64,000 nt of DNA from Nonomuraea jiangxiensis (GTDB lineage Bacteria; Actinomycetota; Actinomycetes; Streptosporangiales; Streptosporangiaceae): assembly GCF_900099965.1 (NCBI RefSeq), contig NZ_FNDJ01000001.1, positions 171,766 through 235,765 of the forward strand. The letters run 5' to 3'. This document shows positions 19,122 to 28,537 of this stretch, piece after piece (position 1 is the first letter of the stretch; each line of letters starts with the position of its first letter). The notes beneath the pieces are model-generated. The model saw only the letters and a list, made by a program, of their open reading frames with translations. It was not told the origin of the DNA and ran no database searches. A program made the position numbers and the translations under genes.

Positions 19122-19919
19122 TCAGTTTTCCCCCCTGATCTCCAGTGTGCAGCACTTGGGTCCCCCGCCTGCTTTACGCAACTCGGACAGGTCCACGGGG
19201 ATCACCTCGTAGCCGCGCCGCTTGAGTGCGAGCTGCAGGTTGGCGGCCTCGTAGTTGACGACCACGTTCGCGCCGTCGCTGACCGCGTTCAGGCCGAGCA
19301 CCTCGGCGTCCTCGGCGGTCGCGAGCACCGCGTCGGGGAACATGCGGCGCAGCACCTCGCGGCTGCCCTCCGTGAAGGCCGCCGGGTAGTAGGCGACGTT
19401 GTGGCCGTCGAGCGGGAACAGCGCGGTGTCCAGGTGGTAGAAGCGCGGGTCCACCAGGGTCAGGGAGACCACGGGCCGGCCGAGGCGCTCCTGCGCCTCC
19501 TGGTGGGCGGCGAGGTCCGTGCGGAACCCCGTACCGGCCAGGATGACGTCGTCGAGGGTGAGGAAGTCGCCCTCCCCCTCGTTGACGTGCCCCGGCTCGT
19601 ACACGGGGTAACCGCGTTCGGTGAACCAGCGCAGGTAGGCGGGGCCCTCAGGGCCGCGCTGCGGATAGGTGAACCGGGCCCCGTAGACGCGCCCGCCCAC
19701 GACCAGGGCGCCGTTGGCGGCGAACACCATGTCAGGCAGCCCGTCGATCGGGTCGATCAGGTCGACCCGGTGCCCGAGCTCCTCGTACGCCGCCTTGAGG
19801 CCCTCCCACTGCCGGATCGCCAGGTCGCGGTCCGCGCCGGCCTCGGGATGCATCCACGGGTTGATCGCGTACTCGACCGTGAAGTACTCCGGACGACACA
19901 TGAGGAAGTGTTTGGGCAT
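19122..19919 (-). CDS. Arginine-deiminase-superfamily hydrolase (DDAH/ArgZ-like)
   Basis: The 265-aa protein is of the amidinohydrolase fold. Catalytic elements visible are His in RFYHLDTALFPL and Cys near the C-terminus in GGGPKCCTLEI. It could be a dimethylargininase, giving citrulline. The pattern MCRPEYFTVEYAINPWM and GEGDFLTL also resembles the N-terminal domain of ArgZ/AgrE arginine dihydrolases, which give ornithine directly (comparison from memory). Coupling to rocD favours an ornithine-producing role. The ATG at 19919 has GGAG 6 bases upstream. Confidence 0.8.
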   Translation of the reverse strand: MPKHFLMCRPEYFTVEYAINPWMHPEAGADRDLAIRQWEGLKAAYEELGHRVDLIDPIDGLPDMVFAANGALVVGGRVYGARFTYPQRGPEGPAYLRWFTERGYPVYEPGHVNEGEGDFLTLDDVILAGTGFRTDLAAHQEAQERLGRPVVSLTLVDPRFYHLDTALFPLDGHNVAYYPAAFTEGSREVLRRMFPDAVLATAEDAEVLGLNAVSDGANVVVNYEAANLQLALKRRGYEVIPVDLSELRKAGGGPKCCTLEIRGEN

Positions 19920-20041
19920 GCAGCGCTCCATCATCGTTTACCTGGGGAAACCCCCTTATGGGGACGGAGACAGCCTAAGAATGTATGTTTATGCAGGCCA
20001 AGCGGTTCGCATTGCGTGTCCGCGCGATTTTGTTGCGTCTT

Positions 20042-20584
20042 TCAACCACCGGCGCGTGATCCGTTGCGTGGCTCCGGAACCTGCTCGTGGCGCGCCTCCG
20101 GCACCCTCGTATGGTGCTCGTGGGGAGCCTCCGGGATGGCCGCTCCCGGCGGGGTGTCCACCAGGCGTGACAGCACGATGGAGCTCTTCGTCCGCACCAC
20201 GAACGCCTCGGCCGCGATCCGCTCGATCACCCGCTCCACGTGCCGCACGTCCGTCGCCCTGATGTGCAGCAGCGCGTCCGCCTCGCCGGTGATCGTGGCG
20301 GCCGCCACCACCTCGGGGAACTTGGCCACCGCCAGCGCGATGTCCGAGGGCTTGGTCTTGCCCTGGCAGAACAGCTCCACGTACGCCTCGGTCGTCCAGC
20401 CGAGCGCCTGCGGCGCCACCCGCGCACTGAAGCCGGTGATCGCCCCCGCCTCGCGCAGGCGGTCCACCCGCCGTTTGACCGCGGACGCGCTCAGCCCCAC
20501 CTGGTGCCCGATGTCCGCGTAGGTCGCCCGGGCGTCGTCCACGAGCGCCGCGATGATGTCACGATCGAGCCGGTCCAGTTCCAC
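20042..20584 (-). CDS. Lrp/AsnC family regulator
   Basis: The 180-aa protein starts at a GTG (VELDRLDRDIIAAL) and has the AsnC helix-turn-helix YADIGHQVGLSASAVKRRVDRL, then the RAM effector domain (residues 65-140). A Pro/His/Glu-rich tail of about 35 residues follows the fold, which is unusual. It lies just upstream of the arginine hydrolase-rocD pair on the same strand, so it is probably the regulator of that pair, sensing an amino acid. Confidence 0.88.
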   Translation of the reverse strand: MELDRLDRDIIAALVDDARATYADIGHQVGLSASAVKRRVDRLREAGAITGFSARVAPQALGWTTEAYVELFCQGKTKPSDIALAVAKFPEVVAAATITGEADALLHIRATDVRHVERVIERIAAEAFVVRTKSSIVLSRLVDTPPGAAIPEAPHEHHTRVPEARHEQVPEPRNGSRAGG

Positions 20585-20677
20585 GCGCCTTGTATACCGC
20601 CTGGCCAGGCTGGCGCGCGACGAGCGGCGCGCGGGACACTGGGCGCTTCGAACAGTCATCGGAGGGTATGCGCCACC

Positions 20678-23026
20678 ATGAGCACCGCAAGTTTCCCCCA
20701 GGGGTTCGTGTGGGGAGTGTCGACGTCGGCCTTTCAGATCGAGGGGGCCACCTCCGCCGACGGCCGTGGGCCCTCCATCTGGGACACCTTCTCCTCCGAC
20801 CGGGCCGAGGCGTGCGACCACTACCACCGATATCCCGAAGACGTGCGGCTGATGAAGGACCTGGAGATGGCCGCCTATCGCTTCTCGGTGAGCTGGACAC
20901 GCGTGCTCCCGGACGGCGGCAAGGTCAATCCGGCGGGGCTCGACTTCTACGACCGGCTGGTGGACGAGCTGCTCGCCGCGGGCATCACCCCGTACGCCAA
21001 CCTCTATCACTGGGACCTACCGCAGGCCCTGGAGGACGCCGGAGGCTGGCCGTCGCGCGAGACCGCCCACCGCTTCGCCGACTACGCGGCGGTGGTCGGC
21101 GAACGGCTGGGTGACCGGGTCGACACCTGGTTCACGGTGAACGAGCCGTGGGTGGCGGCGTTCCTCGGCTACGGCTCGGGCATCCACGCGCCGGGCCGGA
21201 AGTCGGCCGCCGACGCGTTCACCAGCGCCCACCACCTGCTGCTCGCCCACGGCTTGGCCGCCGAGGCGCTGCGCGCGGGCGGCGCCGCCAAGATCGGCGC
21301 GGTGGTGAACATCTCGCCCGTCATGACCCCGGCCCAGGTGAGCGACTTCGACCGGCCGCTGTCGGAGGAGGACGCCGAGGCCGTGGCCAGGATCGACGCC
21401 CTGGCCAACCGGCAGTTCCTGGACCCGCTGCTGCGCGGCGAATATCCCGCCGACCTGCTGCCGGTCATCGAGCGCGCCGCGGGCCTCGACCACATCCACG
21501 ACGGCGACCTGGCGGTCATCGCCCGGCCCATGGACGTGCTCGGCATCAACTACTACGCCCCGCTGGTCGTCCAGGCACAGCCCAGCGAGCCCGCCGATCC
21601 GGCGTTCCCCGGCAGCGAGGGCATCCTGTTCTGCACGGTGCCCACGGCCGTCACCGCCATGGGCTGGCCCATCGTGCCCAACTGCCTTTCCCTGCTGCTC
21701 GGGCGCATCTCCCGGGAATATCCGGCCATCGACCTGATGATCACGGAGAACGGCGCCGACTTCGTGGACGTCGTGACCGGCGATGGGATCCACGACGTCG
21801 ATCGCATCAACTTCATCGAGGAGCACCTGCGGGCGCTGCGCGCGGCCATCGCGGACGGCGCCCGCGTGCGCGGATACCTCGTCTGGACGCTGCTCGACAA
21901 TCTCGAGTGGTCCGATGGATACCAGCGCAAGTTCGGCCTCGTCCACGTGGACTTCGCCACCCAGCGGCGGCGGCTGAAGGACAGCGCGCTCTGGTACCGC
22001 GACGTCATCCGCCGCAACGGCCTGGCGGACACCCGCCCCAAGCGGCCCACCCTGGAGACCGTGGCCGCCCGCGCCCGGGTCTCCAGGGCCACGGTCTCGC
22101 GCGTGGTCAACGGCGAGGCGTCGGTGAGCCCGGAGGTCCGGACCGCCGTGCTGCAGGCGGTCCAGGAGCTCGGCTACGTGCCCAACGCCGCCGCGCGCAG
22201 CCTGGTCACCCGGCGCACCAACACGATCGCCCTGGTCCTGTCCGTCCCCAGGAACGGCGGCGACCCGCTGACGGCCGCCGTCGTCCAGTACGTCACCAGC
22301 ATGCTGGAGGGCGCGGGCAAGCACATCACCCTCATGCTCGCCGACACGGCCGAGAGCCACCGGCGCATCGTCCAGCACGTGGAGGCCCGGCTGGTGGACG
22401 GGGTGATACTGCTGCCGCCCGACCGGGCCGACACGCTCGCCGAGCGGCTCTCGCGTACCGGCGTGCCGATCGTGCTGCTGGGCAAGCCGGCGGTGGCCTC
22501 GCTGGTGCCGTACGTGGACGTGGACAACGCCGGCGGCGCGGCGGCGGCCACCGAGCACCTGCTGGCCCGGGGCCGCGGCCGGATCGGCATGATCTGTGGC
22601 CCCATGGACCTGGTCACCGTCCAGGACCGGCTGGCCGGGCACCGGACGGCGCTGCGCCGCGCGGGCGCGCAGCCGCTGCTGGCCGTGGCGGCCGACCTCG
22701 ACCGCGCCGCGGGCGCGGCGGCGGCCCGCCAGCTGCTCGGCGACAACCCCTCCCTGGACGCCGTCCTCGCCGCCACCGACCAGCTCGCCATCGGGGCGCT
22801 GCGGGCGGCGCGCGAGGCGGGCCGGCGGGTGCCGGCGGACCTGGCGATCGTGGGCTTCGACGACATCGACGCCGCCTCGGCCACCACGCCGGCGCTCACC
22901 ACCGTGCGTGTCCCGGTGGCGGACCAGGCGCTGGCCCTCGCGCGGCTGCTGCTGTCGCGGCTGGAGGGCCGCCACACCACCTCGGTCGTGCTGCCGACCC
23001 GCCTGGTGGTCAGGGAGTCTTCCTAG
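20678..23026 (+). CDS. GH1 beta-glucosidase fused to a LacI/CelR-type repressor
   Basis: One uninterrupted 782-aa frame encodes two whole proteins. Residues 1-447 are a GH1 beta-glucosidase, with acid/base Glu156 in FTVNEPW and nucleophile Glu357 in MITENGAD. Residues 455-782 are a full LacI-family regulator: helix-turn-helix [20 protein letters not shown] (458-477), hinge near 500-515, and the sugar-binding core to the end. The regulator half closely resembles CelR of Thermobifida (from memory). The linker is under ten residues, with no stop and no good internal start. A GGAGGG site precedes the ATG. It may couple cellobiose or laminaribiose hydrolysis to gene control. Confidence 0.9.
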   Translation: MSTASFPQGFVWGVSTSAFQIEGATSADGRGPSIWDTFSSDRAEACDHYHRYPEDVRLMKDLEMAAYRFSVSWTRVLPDGGKVNPAGLDFYDRLVDELLAAGITPYANLYHWDLPQALEDAGGWPSRETAHRFADYAAVVGERLGDRVDTWFTVNEPWVAAFLGYGSGIHAPGRKSAADAFTSAHHLLLAHGLAAEALRAGGAAKIGAVVNISPVMTPAQVSDFDRPLSEEDAEAVARIDALANRQFLDPLLRGEYPADLLPVIERAAGLDHIHDGDLAVIARPMDVLGINYYAPLVVQAQPSEPADPAFPGSEGILFCTVPTAVTAMGWPIVPNCLSLLLGRISREYPAIDLMITENGADFVDVVTGDGIHDVDRINFIEEHLRALRAAIADGARVRGYLVWTLLDNLEWSDGYQRKFGLVHVDFATQRRRLKDSALWYRDVIRRNGLADTRPKRPTLETVAARARVSRATVSRVVNGEASVSPEVRTAVLQAVQELGYVPNAAARSLVTRRTNTIALVLSVPRNGGDPLTAAVVQYVTSMLEGAGKHITLMLADTAESHRRIVQHVEARLVDGVILLPPDRADTLAERLSRTGVPIVLLGKPAVASLVPYVDVDNAGGAAAATEHLLARGRGRIGMICGPMDLVTVQDRLAGHRTALRRAGAQPLLAVAADLDRAAGAAAARQLLGDNPSLDAVLAATDQLAIGALRAAREAGRRVPADLAIVGFDDIDAASATTPALTTVRVPVADQALALARLLLSRLEGRHTTSVVLPTRLVVRESS

Positions 23027-23970
23027 AGACGCTCGAACAGGTGGGGGAAGACCTTGGACACCTTCGACAGCAGGTATTCCCCGTAGGTGCCGGTGAAGTC
23101 GACCTGGCCGTCCCAGCGGTGTCCAGGGGCGTAGGGGAGGGGCGGCACCTCGCTGTCCCAGCCCGGGTCGAAGAAGAACGGGTAGCTGAGGCGCTCGTTG
23201 CCGCTGAGGTTGCGTACGCGATGCGGGGTCGAGCGGTAGTGGCCGCCGGTGAGCTTGTCCAGCATGTCGCCGATGTTGCACACGAACGTGTCCGGCACTG
23301 GCGGCGCCTCGATCCAGCCGCGTGACGTGCGTACCTGGAGGCCGCCGTTGGCGTCCTGGAGCAGGAGGGTGAGCAGGCCGTAGTCGGTGTGCTCGCCGAC
23401 GCCCCAGGTGTCGGCGTCGTCCGGGGCAGACGGCGGATAATGAAATATCCGGAAAAGGATGGTGGGATCGGCCGTGTAGCCGGTGCGGAAGTAGTCCTCC
23501 GCCAGCCCCAGGCTGAGCGCTATCCCCGACATGACCGCCTGCGCCACCCCGGTCATCGTGTCCAGATAGCCGAGCACCGCGTCCCGCAGCTCCGGCACCT
23601 GCGCCGGGAACAGGTTGGGCCCGTGCAGTGGCCGCGTCCCGGCGGGCTCCTCGGCGCCGAAATAGATGCCCTCCTTGAGGTCCGGCCGCCCGGAGGTCAA
23701 CTCGCCCCCCACCGGGAAGAAGCCCCGCCAGGCCCGACCGCCGCGCTCCATGGAGATCTCGTTCTTGACGGCCTCGGGCAGCTCGAAGAAGCGCCGGGCG
23801 GCCGCGTCGAGCCGCCGTACGAGCTCCGACGGCACCCCGTGACCGGAGACGTAGAAGAACCCGTTGTCCCGGCATGCCGCCCCGATCGCGGCCGCGACCT
23901 GCGCACGGCCTGGCTGGTCGCCGCCGGGGACGAGCAGCGGTCCGACGTCGATCACCGGCAGTTCGCTCAT
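23023..23970 (-). CDS. Isopenicillin N synthase-like 2-oxoglutarate/Fe(II) oxygenase
   Basis: The 315-aa protein has the DIOX_N region ([10 protein letters not shown]) and the double-stranded beta-helix core. Iron ligands are His and Asp in GEHTDYG and His in TPHRV, with the 2-oxoglutarate arginine in ERLSYPF. It is a soluble oxygenase acting on an unknown small molecule. Alternative starts at 23979 and 23988 are in frame. Its 3-prime end overlaps the GH1-LacI gene by 4 bp. Confidence 0.88.
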   Translation of the reverse strand: MSELPVIDVGPLLVPGGDQPGRAQVAAAIGAACRDNGFFYVSGHGVPSELVRRLDAAARRFFELPEAVKNEISMERGGRAWRGFFPVGGELTSGRPDLKEGIYFGAEEPAGTRPLHGPNLFPAQVPELRDAVLGYLDTMTGVAQAVMSGIALSLGLAEDYFRTGYTADPTILFRIFHYPPSAPDDADTWGVGEHTDYGLLTLLLQDANGGLQVRTSRGWIEAPPVPDTFVCNIGDMLDKLTGGHYRSTPHRVRNLSGNERLSYPFFFDPGWDSEVPPLPYAPGHRWDGQVDFTGTYGEYLLSKVSKVFPHLFERL

Positions 23971-24058
23971 CCGCACCATCATTCCCCATTCGTTCACCCG
24001 CCATCGATTCCCGTCATGGCGACTTAGCATCGAAGGCAGGAGCCCGCTGGGAGGCCAG

Positions 24059-25090
24059 ATGCGCGCCATTCGCCTCGTTCGCCGCAAGCGCGAGACCACC
24101 CTGGAAAGCGGCGGAGCCGAGGTCACCCGGATCGCACCCGCGGTCGCATACGACGGGGACCTCTACCACCTGCCCGACTGGCGGCACCGCCGCGGTGAGG
24201 AACGCGCCCTCGGCCGGGCCCACGCCGCCGACGGGCAGATCGACACCCTCACCCTGCAGACGGGCAGCGTGCCGCGTTTCCACGAGCTGGAGGACGAGCG
24301 CCTGGCCGAGCCGGCCGAGGTCGACGACCGTACGGAGCGGGAGATCCAGCAGGCCAGGGCCGAGTTCGAGGCACAGCGGATCCGGCTGCTCCCCGCCGCC
24401 CTGCTCCTGCTGCTCCTCCTGATCGTCGAGGTGCCCATCCTCTACCAGGTCATCCTCAACTGGGGCGACAGCGTCGCGATGACCGCCCTGCTCGCCGCCG
24501 GCGCCGCCCTGATCATGCTGGTGGCCCCGCACATGTACGGGCGGGCGTTCCGGTCCTGGCAGGAGCAGGGCAGCCCGGCCAGGGGCCGCTTCCTGCTGGT
24601 GCTCGCGGCGCTCGTCTGGCTGGGCCTCATCGTCGCCGTGGCGGTCCTGCGCCGCGACGCCCTGGTGCGGCCGCTGGTGGTGGACGGGCAGGAGATCGGG
24701 CCCGCCTCGGAGGGCGTCAGCCAGGTTCCCACCATGATCCTGCTGCTGGCCCTGCTGGTGGCCACCGCCCTCATCGCCGCCGACCTGGGCCGCCGCATGC
24801 ACAACCCCAACGACCGCCGTCTGCGGGAGCTGCGGGCCAAACGCGACGTCGAGTCCCGGGCCTGCGCCGCGGCCCAGGCCGCCTACCAGCGGGACGCCGG
24901 CTACGCGGAGAGCATCGCCCAGTATTTGCAGGCGGTGGAACGCCGCCGGGCCGGCCGGTTACGCCAGCTGGACAGCGGCTTCGACAGCCTGGCCACGGCC
25001 TACCTCGGGGGAGTGGTGGAGGGCCTCAAGGATCCGGAGGCCGCCAGCTGGGCCGAACGCATCGTCCTCCGCCGCCGTACCGGCTCCTGA
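24059..25090 (+). CDS. Membrane protein with C-terminal coiled coil, function unknown
   Basis: I do not recognise this 343-aa protein. Residues 1-105 are a soluble, charged segment. Four membrane helices follow (about 107-128, 137-155, 172-193 and 220-240). The last 100 residues are a charged helical segment with coiled-coil character ([16 protein letters not shown] onward). A GGGAGG site precedes the ATG. It is divergent from the oxygenase gene and convergent with the GH16 gene. Confidence 0.75.
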   Translation: MRAIRLVRRKRETTLESGGAEVTRIAPAVAYDGDLYHLPDWRHRRGEERALGRAHAADGQIDTLTLQTGSVPRFHELEDERLAEPAEVDDRTEREIQQARAEFEAQRIRLLPAALLLLLLLIVEVPILYQVILNWGDSVAMTALLAAGAALIMLVAPHMYGRAFRSWQEQGSPARGRFLLVLAALVWLGLIVAVAVLRRDALVRPLVVDGQEIGPASEGVSQVPTMILLLALLVATALIAADLGRRMHNPNDRRLRELRAKRDVESRACAAAQAAYQRDAGYAESIAQYLQAVERRRAGRLRQLDSGFDSLATAYLGGVVEGLKDPEAASWAERIVLRRRTGS

Positions 25091-25098
25091 CCTCCACC

Positions 25099-25138
25099 AC
25101 TCCGGCCCGGCACGGCGGACGCCATGCCGGGTCGGAGT
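25099..25138. terminator. Bidirectional terminator
   Basis: ACTCCG-g-CCCGGCA (25099-25112) pairs with TGCCGGG-t-CGGAGT (25125-25138) around a 12-base loop, between two convergent genes. Confidence 0.8.
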
Positions 25139-25164
25139 GCGTCAGCGGGTCCCGGCAGTGGCCG

Positions 25165-26577
25165 TCAGGACGTCGAGAAGGTGAACCAGTTGACGTTCAC
25201 GAAGTCCGCGGGCTGGCCGCTGCTGAACGTCAGGTACACCGTGTGCGTCCCCGTCACCGCCGAGATGTTCGCCGGGACGGTCCGCCAGCTCTGCCATCCG
25301 CCGGTGTTCCCCACCGCGAAGTCCCCGATGGGGGTCGCCGTGGGGCTGTCCAGCCGGACCTGCACCAGCCCGCTCACCCCGCCGCCCGCGCCCGAGGCCA
25401 CCCTGGCCTTGAACTGCAGGGCGGCCTGGGTGCCGAAGTCCACCCCGTCGAACCGCAGCCAGTCGCCGTTCGAGATGCCGGCGACGTTCTGCCCCCCGCC
25501 CGTGTCGGTGGTGGTCTCGACGATGGTGCCCGACTGCGCCTGGTACCGCTCGGCCTGGATCGTCGAGCGGGCGTCGACGCCCCCGGGCGGAACGGTCGGG
25601 GTGATGGTCGTCGTGGGCGTCGGCGTGGATCCCGCGCCGCTCTGCCACACCGCCACGTAGTCCACCACCATGGGCCGCCCGGGCACGGTGGCCGCGGTCG
25701 GCGTCCCGGAGCCGGCCACGCCGTTGGGGAAGCCGCCGCCCATCGCCACGTTCAGCAGCAGGAAGTAGCCCGCGTGCCCGGTCATGTTGTTCCAGGTCGT
25801 GGCGTCGAAGCGGGACTGGCTGATGCTGTGGAACTGCTGCCCGTCCACGTACCAGCGCAACTGGTTGGGGCTCACGCTGCGGTCCCACTCGAACCGGTAG
25901 GTGTGGAAGTCCGCCTGGCACGCCGATCCGGGGCAGGCCCGGCTGGCGCCGATGCCGTTGGTCTCGTTGCACGGCCCGCCGGGGGTGACGCCGCAGTGCA
26001 GCACGGCCCAGACGGAGTTGATGCCGTTGACGTTCTCCATGATGTCGAACTCGCCGATCGCCGGCCAGTTCCAGTAGTTCCCCCGGTACGGCGACCCGAG
26101 CGCCCAGAACGCCGGCCAGTATCCCAGAGCGGCGCTGCCTGTCACGTTCGGCATCTGGATACGGCCCTCGATGCGCAGGATGCGCCCGTCGGCGGGCTTG
26201 AAGTCGGCCCGCCGGGTCTCGATCCGGGCCGAGGTCCACTCGCCTGAGCTGCTGCGCAGCGGCGTGATGCGCAGGTTGCCCGAGCCGTCGAGGCTGAGGT
26301 TGGAGGTGCTTGAGGTGTAGTTCTGGATCTCGCCGGTGCCCCAGTTGCCCGGACCGCCCGGGTACGAGTGCCCGGTGTCGATGATCCAGTTGGCCGACGA
26401 GGGCAGGGTGTTCGCCGAGCCGTTGAAGTCGTCGGACCAGACCAGAGACCAGCCCGACGGGGTGGGCGGGACGGCGGCGGAGGCGCTGACGGCCACCTTG
26501 ACGAGCAGGCCGGCGAGTGCCACGAGCACCACGGCCACGGCCGCCAGCCGGCGTCTGTGCCGGATTGTCGTTGTCAT
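25165..26577 (-). CDS. Secreted GH16 endo-beta-glucanase with CBM6
   Basis: The 470-aa protein has a signal peptide (RHRRR, hydrophobic core, cleavage near ASAAV at residue 35). The GH16 domain (40-305) carries the catalytic signature GEFDIME with Glu176, Asp178 and Glu181. A Thr/Pro linker (TPTPTTTITPTVPPGG) leads to a CBM6-type module from about residue 340. It probably cuts beta-1,3 or mixed beta-1,3-1,4-glucan outside the cell. GGAG lies 6 bases before the ATG. A CelR-like box 35 bp upstream suggests control by a LacI regulator. Confidence 0.93.
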   Translation of the reverse strand: MTTTIRHRRRLAAVAVVLVALAGLLVKVAVSASAAVPPTPSGWSLVWSDDFNGSANTLPSSANWIIDTGHSYPGGPGNWGTGEIQNYTSSTSNLSLDGSGNLRITPLRSSSGEWTSARIETRRADFKPADGRILRIEGRIQMPNVTGSAALGYWPAFWALGSPYRGNYWNWPAIGEFDIMENVNGINSVWAVLHCGVTPGGPCNETNGIGASRACPGSACQADFHTYRFEWDRSVSPNQLRWYVDGQQFHSISQSRFDATTWNNMTGHAGYFLLLNVAMGGGFPNGVAGSGTPTAATVPGRPMVVDYVAVWQSGAGSTPTPTTTITPTVPPGGVDARSTIQAERYQAQSGTIVETTTDTGGGQNVAGISNGDWLRFDGVDFGTQAALQFKARVASGAGGGVSGLVQVRLDSPTATPIGDFAVGNTGGWQSWRTVPANISAVTGTHTVYLTFSSGQPADFVNVNWFTFSTS

Positions 26578-26611
26578 GGTTCGCTCCATGGGGGGAGTGG
26601 AGGCAACATGA

Positions 26612-26623
26612 GAGAGCGCTCTC
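26612..26623. promoter_or_regulatory. CelR-like operator of the GH16 gene
   Basis: The perfect palindrome GAGAGCGCTCTC lies 35 bp before the GH16 start. It shares the GAGCGCTC core of the known CelR box of Thermobifida (TGGGAGCGCTCCCA). Confidence 0.7.
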
Positions 26624-26699
26624 AGGGTGATGTGAACACAGGGTTTACCTCCTGTCAACAATCCTCATCCGTCCTCAGCCGACGGGGTTAGGCCGATGA

Positions 26700-26711
26700 G
26701 GGAGCGCTCTC
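26700..26711. promoter_or_regulatory. Second CelR-like operator
   Basis: GGGAGCGCTCTC matches the upstream box with one change and is centred 88 bp from it, near a whole number of helical turns, which would allow DNA looping. Confidence 0.6.
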
Positions 26712-26730
26712 CGGCTGGCCGGCGTGGTGG

Positions 26731-27459
26731 TCAGAGCAGGTCCACCGTGCTGGCCCCCGAGGACTCGAACGCCTCCCGCCAGAACCCTTCGAGCAGCGGG
26801 AAGCGGTCCGGGCTCGACGTCTTCGCCCGCAGGAATCCATGAACGGTCACCGCGTACCCGGTCATGTCGGGGAGCAGCCGGGCGTCCCGCAGCTCCTTGA
26901 TCTTCCGCCCGCGGGCGCTCTCGCCGAGGTCGAGCCGGTTGATGTTCAGCTCGCCCCGGTTGTTGATCAGGTCGCTGAACACGATGATCTGGTGCGCCCT
27001 GTCCGGCTGCCGCCGCGCGCTGAGCTGCTTGACCAGGTAGCGCAGCGCGCGCAGCACGTCCGAGCCCTCGCTCTCGGCCGGGCAGTCGAACAGCGCGACC
27101 GCCCTCGGCAGCACCTCCGTGATGCGGTGCGCCCGGACGCGGTCCTCCACCACCGGGTTGTCGTTGGGGTTCTCGGCCTGGGTGGCGGCGATGGCCACCG
27201 GGTCCTGGCGGCACGTACCGCTCTCCGAGCTGCCCGTGACCGCCGCGAACCCGATCCAGTCGCAGCCCCGCGCGAAGGCGGGCAGTTTGGAGGTGACGTC
27301 GTTCCTGGAGGTGGCGGGGCTCGCCCTCCCGTACGCGCCCGGAGACACGACCCGAGTCCGGCCGTTCGCCCGCGGCGTCGTCGACAGCCCCCGGATCCGC
27401 ATCCCCCGCATGCCGGGAGTCGTCCGGCGGGGGCGCGGTGAGCTGGTGGTGGTCCCCAC
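26731..27459 (-). CDS. C-terminal part of a probably frameshifted gene, function unknown
   Basis: From about 27460 to 26731 this frame carries the coding signal (third codon positions almost all G or C). It encodes up to 242 aa from a GTG, including a segment HQIIVFSDLINNRGEL that looks like a central strand of a von Willebrand A-type fold, though the DxSxS start of such a domain is not seen. Frame B also makes good sense a few codons upstream of the GTG (PAGFLVG), and the N-terminal frame loses codon bias at the same spot. One gene broken by a frameshift is more likely than two genes. Confidence 0.55.
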   Translation of the reverse strand: MGTTTSSPRPRRTTPGMRGMRIRGLSTTPRANGRTRVVSPGAYGRASPATSRNDVTSKLPAFARGCDWIGFAAVTGSSESGTCRQDPVAIAATQAENPNDNPVVEDRVRAHRITEVLPRAVALFDCPAESEGSDVLRALRYLVKQLSARRQPDRAHQIIVFSDLINNRGELNINRLDLGESARGRKIKELRDARLLPDMTGYAVTVHGFLRAKTSSPDRFPLLEGFWREAFESSGASTVDLL

Positions 27460-27460
27460 C

Positions 27461-28219
27461 AGGAAGCCCGCGGGGCATGATCTCGGCGTGCCACACCTCG
27501 ATACGATCCTCGACCTCGCGCAGGATCCGCCCGATCTCCTCCCACCCCGAGATCGCCGTGGGGCTCTCGCCCGCGGCGCCCATCGCGATGACCTCGCCCT
27601 TCCACAACGAGGGGATCTCCTCCTTGCGCGGGTGGGCGTGTAACACCCCTCCCTTGTAGGCGGCGATGAGCTGCTCGGCCCTGGCGTGCACGGCCTCCAC
27701 CTCGTGGCCGCGCGCGATCACCGCGCTCTCCCACTCCTGGGTGAGATGCTCGATCCGGGCCCTGGCCCGCTGCACGCCGGCGTTGGCCTCCTCGACCACG
27801 GCCCGCCGCCGCGCCTCCGCCCGCCGCGCCCTGGCCTCCCCGATCGAGATGAACTCGTCCACCGCCCGCTGAGGCGCGGACGGCGGGTGGGTGGTTCCGG
27901 AGGAGGAGGGAGCGTGCCCGTTCCTGTACGCGGGAGGCTCGGGCCGCGTGTCGCTCCTGCCCAGCTCCCGCAGGATCACCTCGCGCTCTCCCAGCGCCCG
28001 CTCCAGCAGCGACGTACGGGTGGTCGCCAGCCGCCGATCCACCTCAGTCACCTGTTCACGGGCCCGGGCTCGAATCTCCGTCACGTACGCGGGCTGGAAC
28101 TCCGGATCGGTGAACTCGCCCAGGGGATGCCCGCGAGCGTCCCGCATCCCCTGCCGGCGCGCCTCCTCCCGGTCGGCCAGCGGATCGCCCCGCTTGAACA
28201 GCCGCGACAAGAACGCCAT
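27461..28219 (-). CDS. N-terminal part of the same probably frameshifted gene (coiled coil)
   Basis: Starting at an ATG with AGGAG 6 bases upstream, this frame encodes about 250 residues: MAFLSRLFKRGDPLADREEA, then charged helices, a Pro/Ser-rich break near residue 115, and a long Arg/Glu/Ala coiled coil to about residue 200. The frame stays open to 26675, but codon bias is lost after about 27465, where the other frame takes over. No homologue is recognised. It has no signal peptide. Confidence 0.55.
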
Positions 28220-28443
28220 CCGCGTCTCCTGGCTCCGGCCGGACCGGCACCCGGCCCCGGTGTCCCTGGAACCCCAGACTAATCGGCTGATTTCCCCGAT
28301 GGCGTCGATGACACCGCCCTGTTGCCGGGGCAACGTTCTGACCACGTCGGAGGCTCACCTGACGCCGTTACGGTGGCCGACCCCGCACCGGTCAGCGGGC
28401 GTCACCCTGGAGGCCCTGGCCACGTGGGGCGGGTGGCGCCCAC

Positions 28444-28465
28444 CGTGCGAAGCCGTACAGGATGG
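28444..28465. repeat. Dispersed 22-bp repeat, copy 2
   Basis: Identical to 17891-17912 except for one base (G for A at position 18). Confidence 0.75.
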
Positions 28466-28474
28466 CCCTGAAAA

Positions 28475-28511
28475 CCACGTGCGGCGCCGCAGATAAGAGA
28501 CGGCGCCGCAC
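28475..28511 (-). terminator. Terminator of the DUF5941/CDP-alcohol operon
   Basis: GTGCGGCGCCG (28479-28489) and CGGCGCCGCAC (28501-28511) form a perfect 11-bp stem. Read on the minus strand it is followed by GTGGTTTTC. Confidence 0.8.
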
Positions 28512-28537
28512 GAGAAACGAAACAGAGAAGCAGCGAG

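Larger units (their letters stand above)
28220..28537. other. Intergenic region with terminator and repeat copy
   Basis: I see no gene in these 318 bp. They hold the promoter region of the frameshifted gene, the second copy of a dispersed 22-bp repeat (28444-28465) and the terminator of the DUF5941 operon. Confidence 0.6.

Noticed and set aside
22054..22056. GTG as an internal start for a separate LacI protein
   Set aside because: The GGAG is only 3 bases upstream and the start would remove the first helix of the DNA-binding domain; the frame is continuous with GH1.
21017..24004. A 995-codon minus-strand frame opposite the GH1-LacI fusion
   Set aside because: Antisense shadow; only its first part overlaps the real oxygenase gene, in a different frame.
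26731..27459. Clear von Willebrand A domain
   Set aside because: Only one strand-like segment (IIVFSDL) is seen; the DxSxS metal motif is absent, so the domain was not named as a call.
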